Shown piece by piece: positions 31,595-43,941 of a stretch of 64,000 nucleotides of DNA (position 1 is its first letter; every line of letters begins with the position of its first letter). Origin of the DNA: Apiosordaria backusii (lineage: Eukaryota; Ascomycota; Sordariomycetes; Sordariales; Lasiosphaeriaceae); contig JAUKTV010000002.1 of assembly GCA_030549205.1 (NCBI GenBank), positions 2,852,001 through 2,916,000 of the forward strand, read 5' to 3'. A model generated the notes under the pieces. The model searched no databases. It was given only the letters and a program-made list of their open reading frames with translations, and was not told where the DNA came from. A program made the translations under genes and the position numbers.

Positions 31595-34500
31595 GACTTC
31601 TGTTGTCTATCTGGAGCGGGCCAATGGGTCGAGTGCTGTTATGGATCTGGCGTCAGGTTGTCGTCGAAATGATTGGTGATCGCAAGACATGGGAATAGCC
31701 AGACGTCGATGTTGATAAACAAAACCCTCAATCCTTCAGTCGCAAGTCAAAAAAAAACAAAACAACCAAAAGAAGGGAGTGATCCTGAACGCGGAGCCGA
31801 CAGATCGAGAGGCTCGAGTAAGCAAGGAGCAGCAACAAATAAGGCAGGGCGCGTCCCCACGCTCCGAGGCTGCAGCGGGACACGGGATCCCAAAGTCGCA
31901 ACGAGAGTGGTCGAACCAGATATTATAACAACAGGTTTGCCGAATATACGTCAGAGCTCAAACTGTGCCGCGTTCAAGTTTTGGCCCAATGCACTGGACG
32001 GGTTGTATATTGAGAATGGAGGGGGAAACGGAATAAACGAGGGAAACCCACGGAGGGGAGAGGGGGGGGGAAAGGGTCGCGCAGCCAAGGGAGTGGAAGC
32101 AACGGTTTCCTATATAAACGGCATCTGGAATGAAGTGAACTTGACGCTGGGGGGGTGACGGGGGGGTGATCGGGGGGAAGCGAATGCGGGACACAGACAG
32201 CAACAGCCGTGCAAGAGAACTGGGGGGGAACAGACTGGGGATGTTGGATTTGCCCAGAGCCTGGTCTCGAGTCACAAGGTGCGCCAGCCGTGTTTCCTGT
32301 TTCTTCCTCGCTGAGAAAGCTGCACGAACCCACTGGCTGGCTGGCGTCTCATCGTCTCATAGTACATCTCGGTACTTCCACTAGCGCTTGTGAGCTCGGC
32401 TTCACATCGGCACGGGATACTGAGAACGTGGAAGTTAAGACAACCGTGTAACCTGTGTCTGGTCGCCCGCGAGTGGTGATGTCTGGGCGCCTACCCAATC
32501 TAGCGCAAGCGCCATCTCAATTCCCAAGGTCCCGAGCGAGCAGCAGACTTTCCCTCGGCCTCTTCTTCAAAAAAGACAGCCCGCTTATTTTTCTTGCTTC
32601 TTGCTGACCGGCACCTATCAGCATCCACGGGACATGCAGGAAGCTGCGCGTGATGAGATGAAAGGATGTGGATAGGTGAAAAAAAAAAAACTAAAAATGG
32701 CCAAAATCACCAAAGAAACAAATTGTGAGGTTTCGTTGCGGGAGTCAATCCCTGCTCAACTCGAAGACTGGTCGAATTGGAGCACAACCCGCAAGGGGCC
32801 CTCCCATGCCCCATGTCCATGACGGTCGTGGTTCAATTCAGGGGTGCGCGGTTCCGAACCAAACTCAAAATCCGCAGGGATCCACCTGTCTTTTTTATCC
32901 GTATTTCCATCTGCCCATCGCCCTATGAGAGCACAGGAAACGTCTTGTTATCACATTGAGAGATCCTTGGGCATGTTGGGGGTCATGATATCGGTGCCGA
33001 TATCAACAATCCTTCCAAATTGGTAAAATCTTTCACCACCAAAAACTTTCAATTCACAAAGTCGTGATATTCCCGAGAAAACGGCAATGACATCCCTCGG
33101 GAAGCCGAGAGCAAAAACCCCAGCCCCCTCAAGATCGATCCAAGCGTCCGCCGGCTTCGCCCGCTCCGCCATGTGGGGAACCAGTGGATTCGGGTTCAAG
33201 GTCTGAGACGTCCTTCAGCCTTGAGACTGCCGGCGCCATTCATCGTCGTGGAGCTTCAAGGGGTTTCAAGGATCTCTTTCGAAACATACCTTTTCCACTC
33301 TTCAATCCTCTCACAACAACCCACCAAAAACGAGAATCTCTCCGTCCATACATTTCAATATTAAATCGTATCGGCAAGCCGCATACAAATTATGCATTCA
33401 CGCGTCCACCCAACCTCATCCTTGGCATCGTATATGAACAGCATTGGAAGCTGAGAATATGCAATTCGCCTTTTTTCCCTTCTCACCTTCCTCGTCAAGC
33501 TTCCTCTTTGAAACGTCACACGAGCCCTTTCAATATTGACTTCATATGCTCGCACAACATTTGCTAGCATTGTAGAACAAGATGTCCTGTCATTTCCCCT
33601 CATCTATCTTCCCCTCAATCTCAGTCTTGACAGCCGTGGAGGAAGGACATCTCAAACCATTCCTCCATATCCCGTTCAACTTCAACTTCAGAATACACAA
33701 CACAAACAAACCATCCACAAAAACAGTTTGCCTAACCCCTGAATTTTTGTCCTTCCCAAACCTAACCCTTCACCTTCCAACCAAGGACTTACGCGCCCCC
33801 CTCTCACTGCAGTACAACCATCTCAACCCCCCTCATCGCGTGGCCTGTCAATCTATCCACAACATATCCCTTGTACTTTTACTACCCAAACCTCACACAG
33901 CATCGCACAATCTAACCCCAACAACCCCCCATACCGCCCCGACCCCCACGCAGGCAGTAACACCTATTGCTCATCACTCGTACCACCTAGTCGGACATCT
34001 CGGACAACTCAGCTCTTCATCAACGCCACGCTCAAGCAAGACATACATAATGGTATGTATGCATGTCTCTTGTAAGCATGGCATAGGTAACAAGCAAGAA
34101 AACCATTCAATGGTAGGTAGGTATGCCAGTAAGCCACCCAGTCACCAAATGCACGTAGGTAACCCACCCAAAAGCAAGTAACCGAGAAAAAGAAAAGCAA
34201 TACTACAAATATAGCCGAGACAGCAGAACAGACATCATCCATGATCGATGAAGCTTGGTACCTTAAAGTGACCGATCATTGACCCCACCCCGATAAAAGC
34301 CATGATTTTGCCATTCCACAGCAGTCCCTGTAGTGATATCCAAGCCCACACTCACCTCGGTCTAATACCTTCTGAGTTGTCAAGTGTCCGGAGGTGAGCG
34401 TATACCAGCCAACCCTTTTCTCACCCTCACCACCCTTTTTCGTCAGCCCACACGGAAACAGAGACGCTTTATCGGTTCCATCCAAATAAACTGCAGAATA

Positions 34501-35286
34501 AACTTAAGATGAGCTCTGTACCTGCATTAGCGTCTCTTCCACACTATGGCTGTGAATTTCATCTGATCTTTGCAGTACTAGTAAACTGATAGCTACTTTG
34601 GCAAGTACATACAATTCAGATACACGGATGTACTCAATACAGGCCAGGGCTTTCAGATCAGCCATCTATGCCATCCACTACAGGCCCCAGCCATCCCTCA
34701 CAACAAGCAAACCTAACAACGAGTTCGACATGCATAACACTCACTCACTCACTCGAAAAACGCAGCATGCTAATCGCCAATGGCCTCATCAAACTTTATG
34801 ATTGATACAGTAAAGAATAAATAAGGTTTGATCAAGGCGTTTCACATCCACCACCAATGAATAAAACACAGAGTAAAATGAGAGAATAAGGACAAGCAGT
34901 TAAAAAGAAATGTTCCTATGACTAAACCACCCCCAAACCAATGAATGTGATGACGCGCCCAAAACTCCAATATGAATATGATGACAATGAAAACCATGAC
35001 GGCGCCATAGAAATACCCGAACTTGCTTGCCCACACAGAATGAAGCCTTCCAACCTGATGTTGTCGCGAAACCCGCTTCTTTAACAATGTCAATATCCCC
35101 ATTAAAACGCCATGATGAAGCTAGCAGGAAGAATTGAAATTGGTCGTCGAATAATGCCCGTCAAAAAGAGGGGATGCCCAGGTGCAATCCTCTCTCGAAC
35201 AAAAAGAAAGTAAAAACAAAGTAAAGACGATTCTGTTGCTGAGCTGACAGCGCTCAATTTTCCGAGGATTTGTTCACAAACATTGT
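31595..35286. other. 3.7-kb interval without a supported gene
   Basis: The left part (31595-32500) should contain the promoter and leader of the PH-domain gene. The centre (33300-34050) is C- and A-rich with short random frames. The right part (34500-35286) lies downstream of the minus-strand coiled-coil gene and probably includes its 3' untranslated region. A minus-strand 86-codon frame at 34842-35102 encodes two hydrophobic stretches but has a poor start context (ttttaATGG). No RNA gene was recognised. Confidence 0.35.
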
Positions 35287-36567
35287 CTAGACTGGCTTGG
35301 ACGAGTCCTCCTCAGACACAGATGTCGAGTGAGTGAGATGTGAAGGCTGAGATGGCTCGTGGGTAATGGATGAGTTGATCCCGCTTGATTCGGTCAACTG
35401 ACGCTCTGCACAGGAAATTGTTAGTAACCACCGTTAGATAGATACCGCTAGTAGGTCAAGCAAAAACTTACCAAGCTCCTTGATACGATGTTTGAGCATC
35501 TGATTCTCGCGAATCAACATCTGAGTCTCGGCCTGGTAGAAGGCACTCTCGTCGCGGCCACCAAGAAGCCACTGTTCGCCGCTGTCCCCACTGATCGAGG
35601 TCGAACGCAACCTAGGCGATGCTCCTCTGCTGGGGGTTCTAGACCGGCGACGCAGATCGGCGCGGGCCATGTCGAACGAGCTGCGGGGGTGATGGGGGAA
35701 GACTGGGGATCGCGGCAAGGATCCGGAGCTAGCACCGGCCGGGACCTGTGGAATCGAAGTGGGAATCGGGGTCGTGGTTCGGTCCGCTGGCTCTTCGCCG
35801 CCGGTAGCAGAACCAGATTGGTGGCGCCTGTAGCTGTCGAGTTGTTCCTGCAGCCGGCGAATTTCGGCAAGTAGTCGGTTTACTTGGTACTCTTGTTCAT
35901 TCTCCAACTCTTGGTGTATCTCCCCAAGAGATGGGGCTCGGTTGTGACGGGGCTCTCCGGTGGCGATCAGTCGAGGGGAGCCGGTCACGGCCACACGGTG
36001 GGGGCTAATAGCCCGGAAGCTCCCGTTTCTGTTGTTTTGCGTGTCGGAAAGCATTTCTCCTGGTGCGGGAATTGCTGGATCGGCAATTTGGAGGGTGGTG
36101 ATGACTTGAGAAAGACGGCGGCCGCTGATGGGGGAAGCCCGGGTGGGGGACAAAGGACTACCAGATGACCCTTTTAGGAATTGTCAGTACACAGTCGTGG
36201 TGTATGCAGCTAGGTTAGCACGTCGTGGACAAATTGATCGAGACTGTAAAACCATGTATGCAGGTCTAGAAAGAAACCGAAAGCCCTGGAATTGCAATCT
36301 GAACACCTGTGTTGGGAGTTCTGATGTATCTTGACGAGGTTATAGGCATGTGGTGGAAACGATGACACCCTCGATTCTTTGTCCACGGCGTACTGATCGT
36401 AGGTAGGACAGATGACACTTACGTCTTGAGGGTGACTCCCGCTGCAGCTGGGCGTTCAGGGTCGCAGTAGCTTGGAGAGAGATGGAGGGGTGCCTCCCAC
36501 CCGGTGAGGGCGAGGCGGGACCGTCTCCGCCGACAGGCTTGATTGGTTGAGGAATGGCAGCTGTCAT
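35287..36567 (-). CDS. Coiled-coil, serine/proline-rich protein of unknown function
   Basis: Three exons (minus strand): 36567-36423, 36170-35472 and 35405-35287, total 320 residues. The joins are phase-consistent. The frame of exon 2 has no useful ATG at its 5' end, which supports exon 1 (MTAAIPQPIKPVGG). The first intron, 252 bp, is long for this window. Two helical stretches are visible: residues near 125-155 (ELENEQEYQVNRLLAEIRRL, coiled coil) and residues near 255-285 (FYQAETQMLIRENQMLKHRI). The second resembles a leucine-zipper-like helix with no basic DNA-binding region in front. Between them are many serine, proline and arginine residues (SRTPSRGASPRLRS), likely phosphorylation sites. 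The C terminus is acidic and serine-rich (STSVSEEDSSKPV). I do not recognise the family. Confidence 0.8.
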
Positions 36568-37694
36568 GTTCAGCGCGTTTTGTGGTGTGCGAATTGTTGG
36601 ATTGGATATCAGGTATTGGGGAACTCGAGGATTGTATGTTGGCCTATATGTAGTAGACCTGGTTCAAAGATATCCAGACTTGGTTGCCTGTGGATGTCGC
36701 TGGCCACAGCTCCCGTGACCAGCTGGGTTTTCCGATGCTGTGCTGAATTCGCGTTTCACGTCAGTGAGGCGGCAATGTTCTTGTCGGAGCAAGAGAACCA
36801 GTGGGGAGATTCTGGAGCATTCAAGGCATGATGCTTTAGGGGATGTTGGTGGAAGTGGTCTGGAATCTGGATGCAGCTGCCCTGTCTTGGTGTGTGGTCC
36901 GGAACAGGTGGTGGACGTGCGTGGTGGGGTGAAGTCCACTGAAGGCCCCTGCCACTGCCTGCCGAGTGACGCATGACGATCGGCAGAGGGCCGTTTTTTC
37001 GATGGGACCCGCCGATGGAAGACCCGTGTTGCTTCCTGAAGCTGGTGTAGATTTTGCACCTGATCACAGGTTAAGATCCTATTCGTTGGCGCTCTGTCTC
37101 TCTCACCTTCCTCACCGTCTCCTATCTGTCATTTTTCAGCCACGTCTTGGTATCTATGACTACTACTTCTTATCCCGAAAGCGTATGCCATGACAGAGCA
37201 GCTTGTGAAATTCACAGCATCCGATGTTTCACAGCATCAACCCAGAAACAGGCTTCGGCTTCCTGGGACGACATCAACAAGTTGTGATGAGGAGGGCAAA
37301 TGAATAAACTTTGGTTGGCTTCAACAGACCACTTTTACAATTTTGATCTGGAAATCACCTGTTTGAAGTTGTACTGAACCTTATTATAGACATTTAAAAA
37401 GGCCAGAATGTGTCATTGGACAATCACGCGGCACCTCGCCCCTGCTCCGGCAGCGATGCAGACGCCGTTGACGGCATCCATCATAGTCTCAATCCACTAA
37501 TCCGGGCCCGCCCGAAGAGCGAACAAGACCCGAAACCGCCGAGTCCAGGTCCGCCTTACCATCTTGGATAACGCAGCCACTGTTCCAAACGAAGAGACTC
37601 GACCATCAAGAGGTCAATTCCTCCTTTGCTCGCTAGCAGTTGAGATCCACCCAACAAAGCCTTCAATACCCGTGACGGCGCACGCCCAAAAACA
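36568..37694. promoter_or_regulatory. Divergent upstream region of the coiled-coil and L2HGDH genes
   Basis: About 1.1 kb between two divergent starts. No specific sites or additional gene are seen. Confidence 0.35.
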
Positions 37695-38981
37695 ATGCCT
37701 GTGCGCAACGCCCCTTTGCGCCCCCTTATCAAAGCCTTATCGCTATCATCAACCTCACCACCATTGTTGACATCACCGTCCATAACGTCATTCACCACCA
37801 GGAGGTTATTCTCCGAAACACCCCGTCAAAATGCAGATTTCACACACGCCATAATAGGCGGCGGCGTAGTCGGCCTCGCCATAGCCCAGTCCCTCGCCCG
37901 TAACCACCCCTCATCCTCAACCCTCCTCCTCGAGCGCCACGGAGCCATCGGCACCGAAACCTCGTCCCGCAACAGCGAGGTAATCCACGCAGGCATCTAC
38001 TACGGCGCCAACTCCCTCAAAACCTCTTTGTGTCTCCGCGGAAAGGAACTTCTCTACTCCCTCTGCAAGCAACACTCCATCCCCCACCGCCGCACAGGAA
38101 AATGGATCGTAGCCCAAAACGACCCCCAGCTCGCCGCCCTCGAGCAAATCCATGATTTCTGCACCAACCAGCTCCACGTCCCCATCCACTGGGTGTCTCT
38201 CGACTCCGCCAAGAAACGCGAGCCAGCCGTCAGGGCAGAGAAAGCCATCTTGGAGTCCCCAACAACAGGTATAATCGACTCCCACGCCCTCATGCTCACC
38301 CTCTTGGGTCTCTTCGAAGAAGCAGGCGGTACCCTCGCTCTCTCCTCCAACGTGCAATCCATCACCCCCTTGGGTGACAAAGGCTCCTCAGGCTGGTCCC
38401 TCACCGTCTCCGACCCCAGTGGCGAAACCTCCACTATCACAACCGACACCCTCATCAACGCCGCCGGGTTGGGCGCCGTCCAAATCAACAATCTCATCGT
38501 CCCAGAGTCAAAACACAAAACCCTCTACTACGCCAAAGGCAACTACTTCTCCTACCCCTCCCCCACCCCCAAAGTTTCTACCCTCATTTACCCCGCCCCC
38601 GAACCCGGCCACGGCGGGCTGGGCACACACCTAACAATGGACCTCGCCGGCCGCATCAAATTCGGCCCGGACGTCGAGTGGGTCGACTCCCCCGACGACC
38701 TTGCCGTTAACCAGTCTCGGCTATCACAGACGATATCAGAAGTGAAAAAGTATCTCCCCAACCTGGATGAAACCCAGCTCGTCCCAGATTATGCCGGTAT
38801 TAGACCAAAGTTGGGCAAGGCCAGCGCGGTAGCGCAGGGGAAAGGGTTCGTGGATTTTTATATTGAAAAGGAGCAAGGGTATCAGGGGTGGGTGAATCTG
38901 CTGGGGATTGAAAGCCCAGGGTTGACGAGCTGTTTGGCTATTGCGGAGAGGGTGGAGAAGTTGCTTTATGGGCGGCCATGA
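37695..38981 (+). CDS. L-2-hydroxyglutarate dehydrogenase, mitochondrial (FAD-dependent)
   Basis: Oxidises L-2-hydroxyglutarate, a side product of mitochondrial dehydrogenases, back to 2-oxoglutarate. A single exon encodes 428 residues. The first 45 (MPVRNAPLRPLIKALSLSS..., then TTRRLFSETPRQ) are basic and lack acids, so they are a probable mitochondrial presequence. The FAD-binding dinucleotide motif is HAIIGGGVVGLAIAQSLA (about residues 51-68). It is followed by the family motif SSRNSEVIHAGIYY and later GLGTHLTMDLAGRIKFGPDV and PDYAGIRPKL. The C-terminal GWVNLLGIESPGLTSCLAIA block closes the FAD domain. All are typical of the L2HGDH/DAO family. The start has a good context (aaaacaATGC). The first half uses markedly C-ending codons, while the last 60 codons do not. 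Confidence 0.93.
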   Translation: MPVRNAPLRPLIKALSLSSTSPPLLTSPSITSFTTRRLFSETPRQNADFTHAIIGGGVVGLAIAQSLARNHPSSSTLLLERHGAIGTETSSRNSEVIHAGIYYGANSLKTSLCLRGKELLYSLCKQHSIPHRRTGKWIVAQNDPQLAALEQIHDFCTNQLHVPIHWVSLDSAKKREPAVRAEKAILESPTTGIIDSHALMLTLLGLFEEAGGTLALSSNVQSITPLGDKGSSGWSLTVSDPSGETSTITTDTLINAAGLGAVQINNLIVPESKHKTLYYAKGNYFSYPSPTPKVSTLIYPAPEPGHGGLGTHLTMDLAGRIKFGPDVEWVDSPDDLAVNQSRLSQTISEVKKYLPNLDETQLVPDYAGIRPKLGKASAVAQGKGFVDFYIEKEQGYQGWVNLLGIESPGLTSCLAIAERVEKLLYGRP

Positions 38982-39253
38982 TGTGGATTGATTGATGAAA
39001 GTGTAGGTGATGAAAGGGGGAAAGGAAAGGTAGGTTTTGCAATTACCCGTAGCAGACAGATGGGCTTTGTATATAGGACAGAGGAAAGCCACAAGCCTTG
39101 AATAGTGTGAATATATATATCCCTTACACATTCCTCATCGCCTTACATACCGCCAGCTGTGTGTGTGTCGAAAGTAAGCACATGCTAGGACCCGTCAATG
39201 AAAGATCAATGATGTGATTGATGAAAGGTAAGTAGGCAAGGGTGTTAAAGCTC

Positions 39254-39284
<31 letters not shown>

Positions 39285-39982
39285 ACATGCCCCGAGCAAG
39301 TCGGATCTCACAAAATGTCAAACAAATATCAAAAGAAAAAAACTGTTTCATTTCACTTCATTTGCCCTTGCTCGCCGCTTTGCTAATAGAAATCATCTTA
39401 TCCCCCAGAAGCGTGTGTGCGTGTGTGTGGCCAATCTCTTCTTGAACCCTTCCCAAGTCCCCTCCCTCAAAAGTTCAAATTCATAGGTAGGTTGAAAAAA
39501 TGCCAAATAACGCAAGAACTTTTTGGTCCTTCACTCTCTCCCCCCCCCCTGAAGGGCGCGCATTGCCCGCCCCTCTCCCCCTTTTTGGCAAAGATAGGTT
39601 TGGTAGGTTGTTCAAAACTAGTTCGTGTGCGGTCGTCGCTGTGTTGCAGGTTGTGTGTTGTTGAATGCGTGTCGTGCCGTGTCGTAAGTCTCGTATTCTC
39701 AGCCCCCTATCGGCCATTGAAAGTGAAAGTGCAAATTGCTCCTTGCTCAAACTTGAAAATGTCCTGTTCGTCCAATTCCAGAAAATCCCAAACGCAATGA
39801 AGAAAGCCAAATGAGCGCCGTCGAAAAATATATATATGTGCATCATTGTGTCCCTTGCGAAAACTTGAAGAGCAAAAGCAAGCCCTCGATGTAGAAAAGC
39901 AAAATGATTGTAGGTTCAAAGTTGCTGCTGCTGAATGAATCGAAAGCGTGTGTAACTGCTAACATAAGGATGGGACCGGATC
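38982..39982. other. Intergenic stretch between convergent genes
   Basis: 3' regions of L2HGDH and the DUF2415 gene. It contains a TA microsatellite followed directly by a GA microsatellite (39253-39284). No gene is seen. Confidence 0.45.
39253..39284. repeat. (TA)n-(GA)n compound microsatellite
   Basis: About eight TA units followed by seven GA units, uninterrupted, in a 3' intergenic region. Confidence 0.9.
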
Positions 39983-42538
39983 TTAGCAGAAATCTATGCT
40001 TGGGCAAAGCTTCCGTCCCAGCTTGTTGACGTGGAACTCGTACACGCCACTCTCGGCGCCGACGAATCTGTCATATACATCAGCATGGAGACTAGCAAAA
40101 TACATCAAGACAACTTACAGAACCTGCCCGTCGTCACTCCACGACAAGCCAGCCGTGTCGTAGGGCTCCGGTCGGATATGGGACGGCAGAATGGACCCAA
40201 ACATGCGTCTCGTCGGGCTCTCCTCCAGCTCTCGCATGAGGTACGCAGCTCTAATACGCCGTTGCAAGTTAGTCAACGCAACGTCCTCAGAGCTTGAAGG
40301 AATGTTCGCTGTAGTGAGCAGAGAAACAATGAATTGGGGTGAGGGTCCGCCGTACAATGCCTCCACGTTGTCCCATCTGCTCGCAGAGGAAGCCGGGTTC
40401 GCGTTGGCCATGAGTCGCGAAACCAGCGCCCGGCGATCCGAATTATCAGGCCGATTACTTGAAACAGGAGGACGCGACGAAAGGGGTACTGCATACCGGC
40501 GTCTTTCTCCAAGAGGGTGGCTGCCACCGGCGACGGTGTTGCTGGTAATGCTGTAACCTTCCCGTGCCGTGCGCGTCTGCTCCTCACGCATGCGCAGGTT
40601 GTCACGGAACCGCTCTCTCTGATCGCGGACGTTCCCAAGAAGGTCGTCGATGGCACGAGCACCGCTCGCGCTACGGTCTCTGGTTCGTGCGGCACCCGGG
40701 GTCAAGGACGACCGCGTGCTTCTCTCTTCCCATGGCGATCTCGTGCTGCTGGTACCTGTTCCGTTGGCGGCTCCGTTCCCAGTTCCACTGCCAGTTCCCG
40801 TCCCAGAACCGCTGCCGGTGCCGCTATCATTGGCACCGCCACTGTTCGACTCTGTCCTGGTTTGAGCAGACGATCCGCCTTGTTCTGGACGCCTTCGGCT
40901 ACCTTGAATCGCTTCTAGAGCACCCATCTCACGGCGCCGATTACCTTGGATGGCTTCAAGAACAACCGTCTCTTCAGCCGTTAGTGGTATGTTGTATCGC
41001 TCCAGCGCCTCTCGTACGTCTGGTCGGCGGCTTTGTCGCTCACCGGGGCCCAAGTCCAAGGTGCTGGCGAAGTTTGATGAGAGGATGTCACCTCTGTCTC
41101 GTCGGACTGCTTCGATCAAGCGAGGATCAATAGTGTCTCGATCCGTCACAGGTAAGTGCTCGAAGTCTCCATCTTGATCCAGATACAGAATTTGCCTCGA
41201 GTCAAATCCTGTGCGAATGTCTGCAATGCCTACCCTACCCCGGTCCTCGGTCCAAGCCAGAAGGTCGATCGGGCCTGGTGAGAAGGCCATATCCCGCACG
41301 GCACCGAAGTCCTGGTTTGGCCGCGAGGTGGTAAAAACAGCAAATACGGGATCGGCGCCTGGTACGTCAAAGGCCGCCACATCGAATACTGAGATGGTTC
41401 CGTACTGGGTTCCCACCGCGAGGTATTTACCAGTACTCGAGAAACATACTGCAAAGCTACCCCTATTGACTTTATCAGCATACATCCAAAGTTTCATCAG
41501 CAGGATTGGGCGGCTATATGGACCTGTTATCCGAGCGGTCCTGCTTGCTCTGGCTCTCCAACATGATCTTTTTATATGGCGTCCACTCGTATAGCGGCCG
41601 ATCCGATACCTCGAACGAGATACCTGTTGTGGGTGACTTCTTTAGCTTCCTCTTATGAATGTAGAGATAGGGGTCATCGCTAATGGCACATAGAAGCTGT
41701 CCGTCTGGGGAGATAACTGCGCGGTTCATAAAGTCGGGGTACTTGATTTCGTCGAGCGTGTCCATGTTGCACAGACTGGCCACAATAACGCTGCTATCGT
41801 TATTGGCCAGAATGGCAACTCCCTCGTCGTAGGCCCCTTCAAATGGCTTTTGCAAAGTCGGCGGAAACCACAGAGTGATGCAATTCACCCTATCTTTGCC
41901 GCAATGCCTGCTTCGGGCAACCGCATTTTTACTGGCGCTCACCCGGGATCGGGCTATATCCAGCGGAATCCCAACTCGGTCGCGCAAATGTAATTCGAGT
42001 AGGGTTTCGATATCGTCCTCGCTGCCCGCCTCGTCGACCCGGAAGGCACTGAATGCGCCCTTCTCACCTCCGCAGCAGACCCAGCCATTGCGCGCTACCA
42101 GACACCTAGGTGGAAACGACAACCGCTTGATCGTTTCGGATTCGCCAGTCGTGATGTTTAGTCGTTGGACTGTAATGTGTCGCTCCTCCGATACTAGCGG
42201 AAAGAAGACGGCATCCTGACCATGGACTCCAATAAGGGAGCGCAATTGCCAATGCCTAGGATGTGCACAGTCGGATTAGACAGGTGGGACAAAGATTGGC
42301 TAGGAACGAGACATTGACATACTGCCACCGAACTGCGGTTCGATAGTGTCTTCGAGGCTTTACTTGAATGAGATGCTCGGTGGAGTGGTAACTGCGGATG
42401 CAGGTATCGTGTCAGCTTCATCCGTCACGAGGTGTCCCAAAACAAATAAAACACCCAGACACATGCTGCGCAAGGCAGCGCAAGGCAGCACATCGACTTC
42501 CTTCGGCCTGTCCCTTACCTGTCGCGGGTGACAGCCAT
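39983..42538 (-). CDS. DUF2415 domain protein with WD-like repeats
   Basis: Five exons (minus strand): 42538-42519, 42391-42323, 42255-41524, 41462-40119 and 40067-39983, total 749 residues. All joins keep phase and each restores plausible sequence: MAVTRDSYHSTEHLIQ, then AVRWQHWQLRSLIGV, then SKQDRSDNRGSFAVCFSSTG and finally SDDGQVLFVGAESGVYEFHV. The N-terminal half looks like a beta-propeller (repeated blocks such as FAVCFSSTGKYLAVGTQYGT and MAFSPGPIDLLAWTEDRGRV). The segment LLAWTEDRGRVGIADIRTGF (about residues 340-375) matches DUF2415 (PF10313), a fungal family without known function. A Gly/Ser/Asn-rich repeat region (about 490-540) and an arginine-rich region follow. The last short exon completes a final propeller-type strand and ends CPSIDFC. 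The family assignment is good, but the role is unknown. Confidence 0.9.
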
Positions 42539-43498
42539 AGTGCCGATGTCTTGGCGAGGATGGCTACGGTGATGCGACCATCAAATGGTGGGCGACTGGA
42601 CTGGTTCGCAAATGCAAAAAAGGACGCCGTGAGAATATCAGCAGCGTCGCTGGCGATAAAGACAAGGTCAGGAGAGGTCTCTCAGACGACTGTCGTCATT
42701 GTCGAGAAGGCGGAGTAATGGCCTGGTACGGGGTGGCTCGAGTGGCTCGAGTGGTAAAAGGCAAAGTGGGAGGTCGATGTATCGAAGCTTAATGTAGCGG
42801 CCACCGCTGGCTGCTTAATTGCTAGGCCCCTCGCCACAAGAGTGCACTGGAAGAAAGCAGCCCCACAAAGACCTATGGATGGACGGCCTGCCGCGCTGTC
42901 TTGCGGGACAATATTAATAATAATGGGGACACGGTGGTAGCTCTACAGAATTATTCGAATACAATTCTGGACTACTGATAGCAAGCCCAACAAACATCGT
43001 CCTAGGTTCAAGTGCCAACTGTGACGCAATCACAACCTTGAATGGCCTAGCAGACGATTGAGATTCTCCACCGTTCTCCCGACTGCCGTGGACAAGGCCC
43101 CATTTGCGGGTGAGCGGCTTCGGAAGATGGCCCCAGTCTGCCCGGCTCAGATCGTGAGAAGCGAACGCGGTGCCGAAAAACAAATGCCCTGGGTATCACC
43201 GGTATCACCGGACACTGTCCGCGACTGAAGATATGCCTCAAAATTTTCAATTCATGCCTCTCTAACCAGCTGAAACCAATGCGCCAAAATTCAGCACCAA
43301 GATGGCAATCACGGCGGTTTCATATACGAAAAAAAATGTGTCTTGCATCAAATGACTTGAAGAATACAGAAGGCCTCGTCACGTGTCTCGCCGCCTGGTC
43401 CTCTCCCCGGCTTTACGCGGGGGCGGGCAGAAGGTTCTCATGCCGCGACAAAAAATAGAGACTGCAACATCTTGAATTCAAATGCTCATTGAACCATC

Positions 43499-43629
43499 TT
43501 TTAAGGCCTGCTGACTATGCTTTAAGGTCAACCGACTATCTTTCAAGGCCTCCTTACTATCATTCAGGGTCTATCGACTATGTTTCAAGGCTTGTCGACT
43601 ACCTTATCTTTTGAGGCCTATTGACTATC
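43499..43629 (+). repeat. Degenerate tandem repeat, period about 21 bp, six copies
   Basis: Units approximate TTTCAAGGCCTNTCGACTATC. Copies start near 43499, 43521, 43541, 43562, 43583 and 43609, with a 5-bp insertion before the last and a partial seventh copy after it. They keep the AAGG and GACTA parts best. The repeat lies about 310-440 bp upstream of the Hsp70 start codon. Confidence 0.8.
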
Positions 43630-43735
43630 TCGTGAGGTCTGGAGTACCTGTTTTTCTGTCCACAGTAGGAGTGGTTCTCTCGTGGAATGGTCTGTGCTTT
43701 GCGGGTCCACCCGCTAGCGGCCAGTGGTTGTCTGC

Positions 43736-43743
43736 GAAATTTC
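43736..43743. promoter_or_regulatory. Possible heat-shock element
   Basis: GAAATTTC is two inverted nGAAn units with correct spacing, about 200 bp upstream of the mtHsp70 start. A third unit in phase is not clear, so it may be weak or accidental. Confidence 0.25.
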
Positions 43744-43941
43744 CAACACCTTCCAAGGTTCGATAGGTGACCGTGCTGCTCGAATTTTTTTGCCAGTACA
43801 AAAGACCTTGCCATCTCTCCTTCCACTCTCCCGGTTCTCCATCACCAATCCATACCACCCCCGCCGTCTTGCTTTTTGCTTGTTTTCTAATCCCCCCCAT
43901 CCCGTTCGCACAAGGTTGTCTGAATTGGAATCTTCTTCAAG

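Larger units (their letters stand above)
42539..43941. promoter_or_regulatory. Divergent upstream region of the DUF2415 and mtHsp70 genes
   Basis: 1.4 kb between divergent starts. It holds a degenerate tandem repeat (43499-43629), an E-box CACGTG at about 43381-43386, and a GAAATTTC dyad at 43736-43743 that fits a two-unit heat-shock element. The last 100 bases before the Hsp70 start are pyrimidine-rich. Confidence 0.45.
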
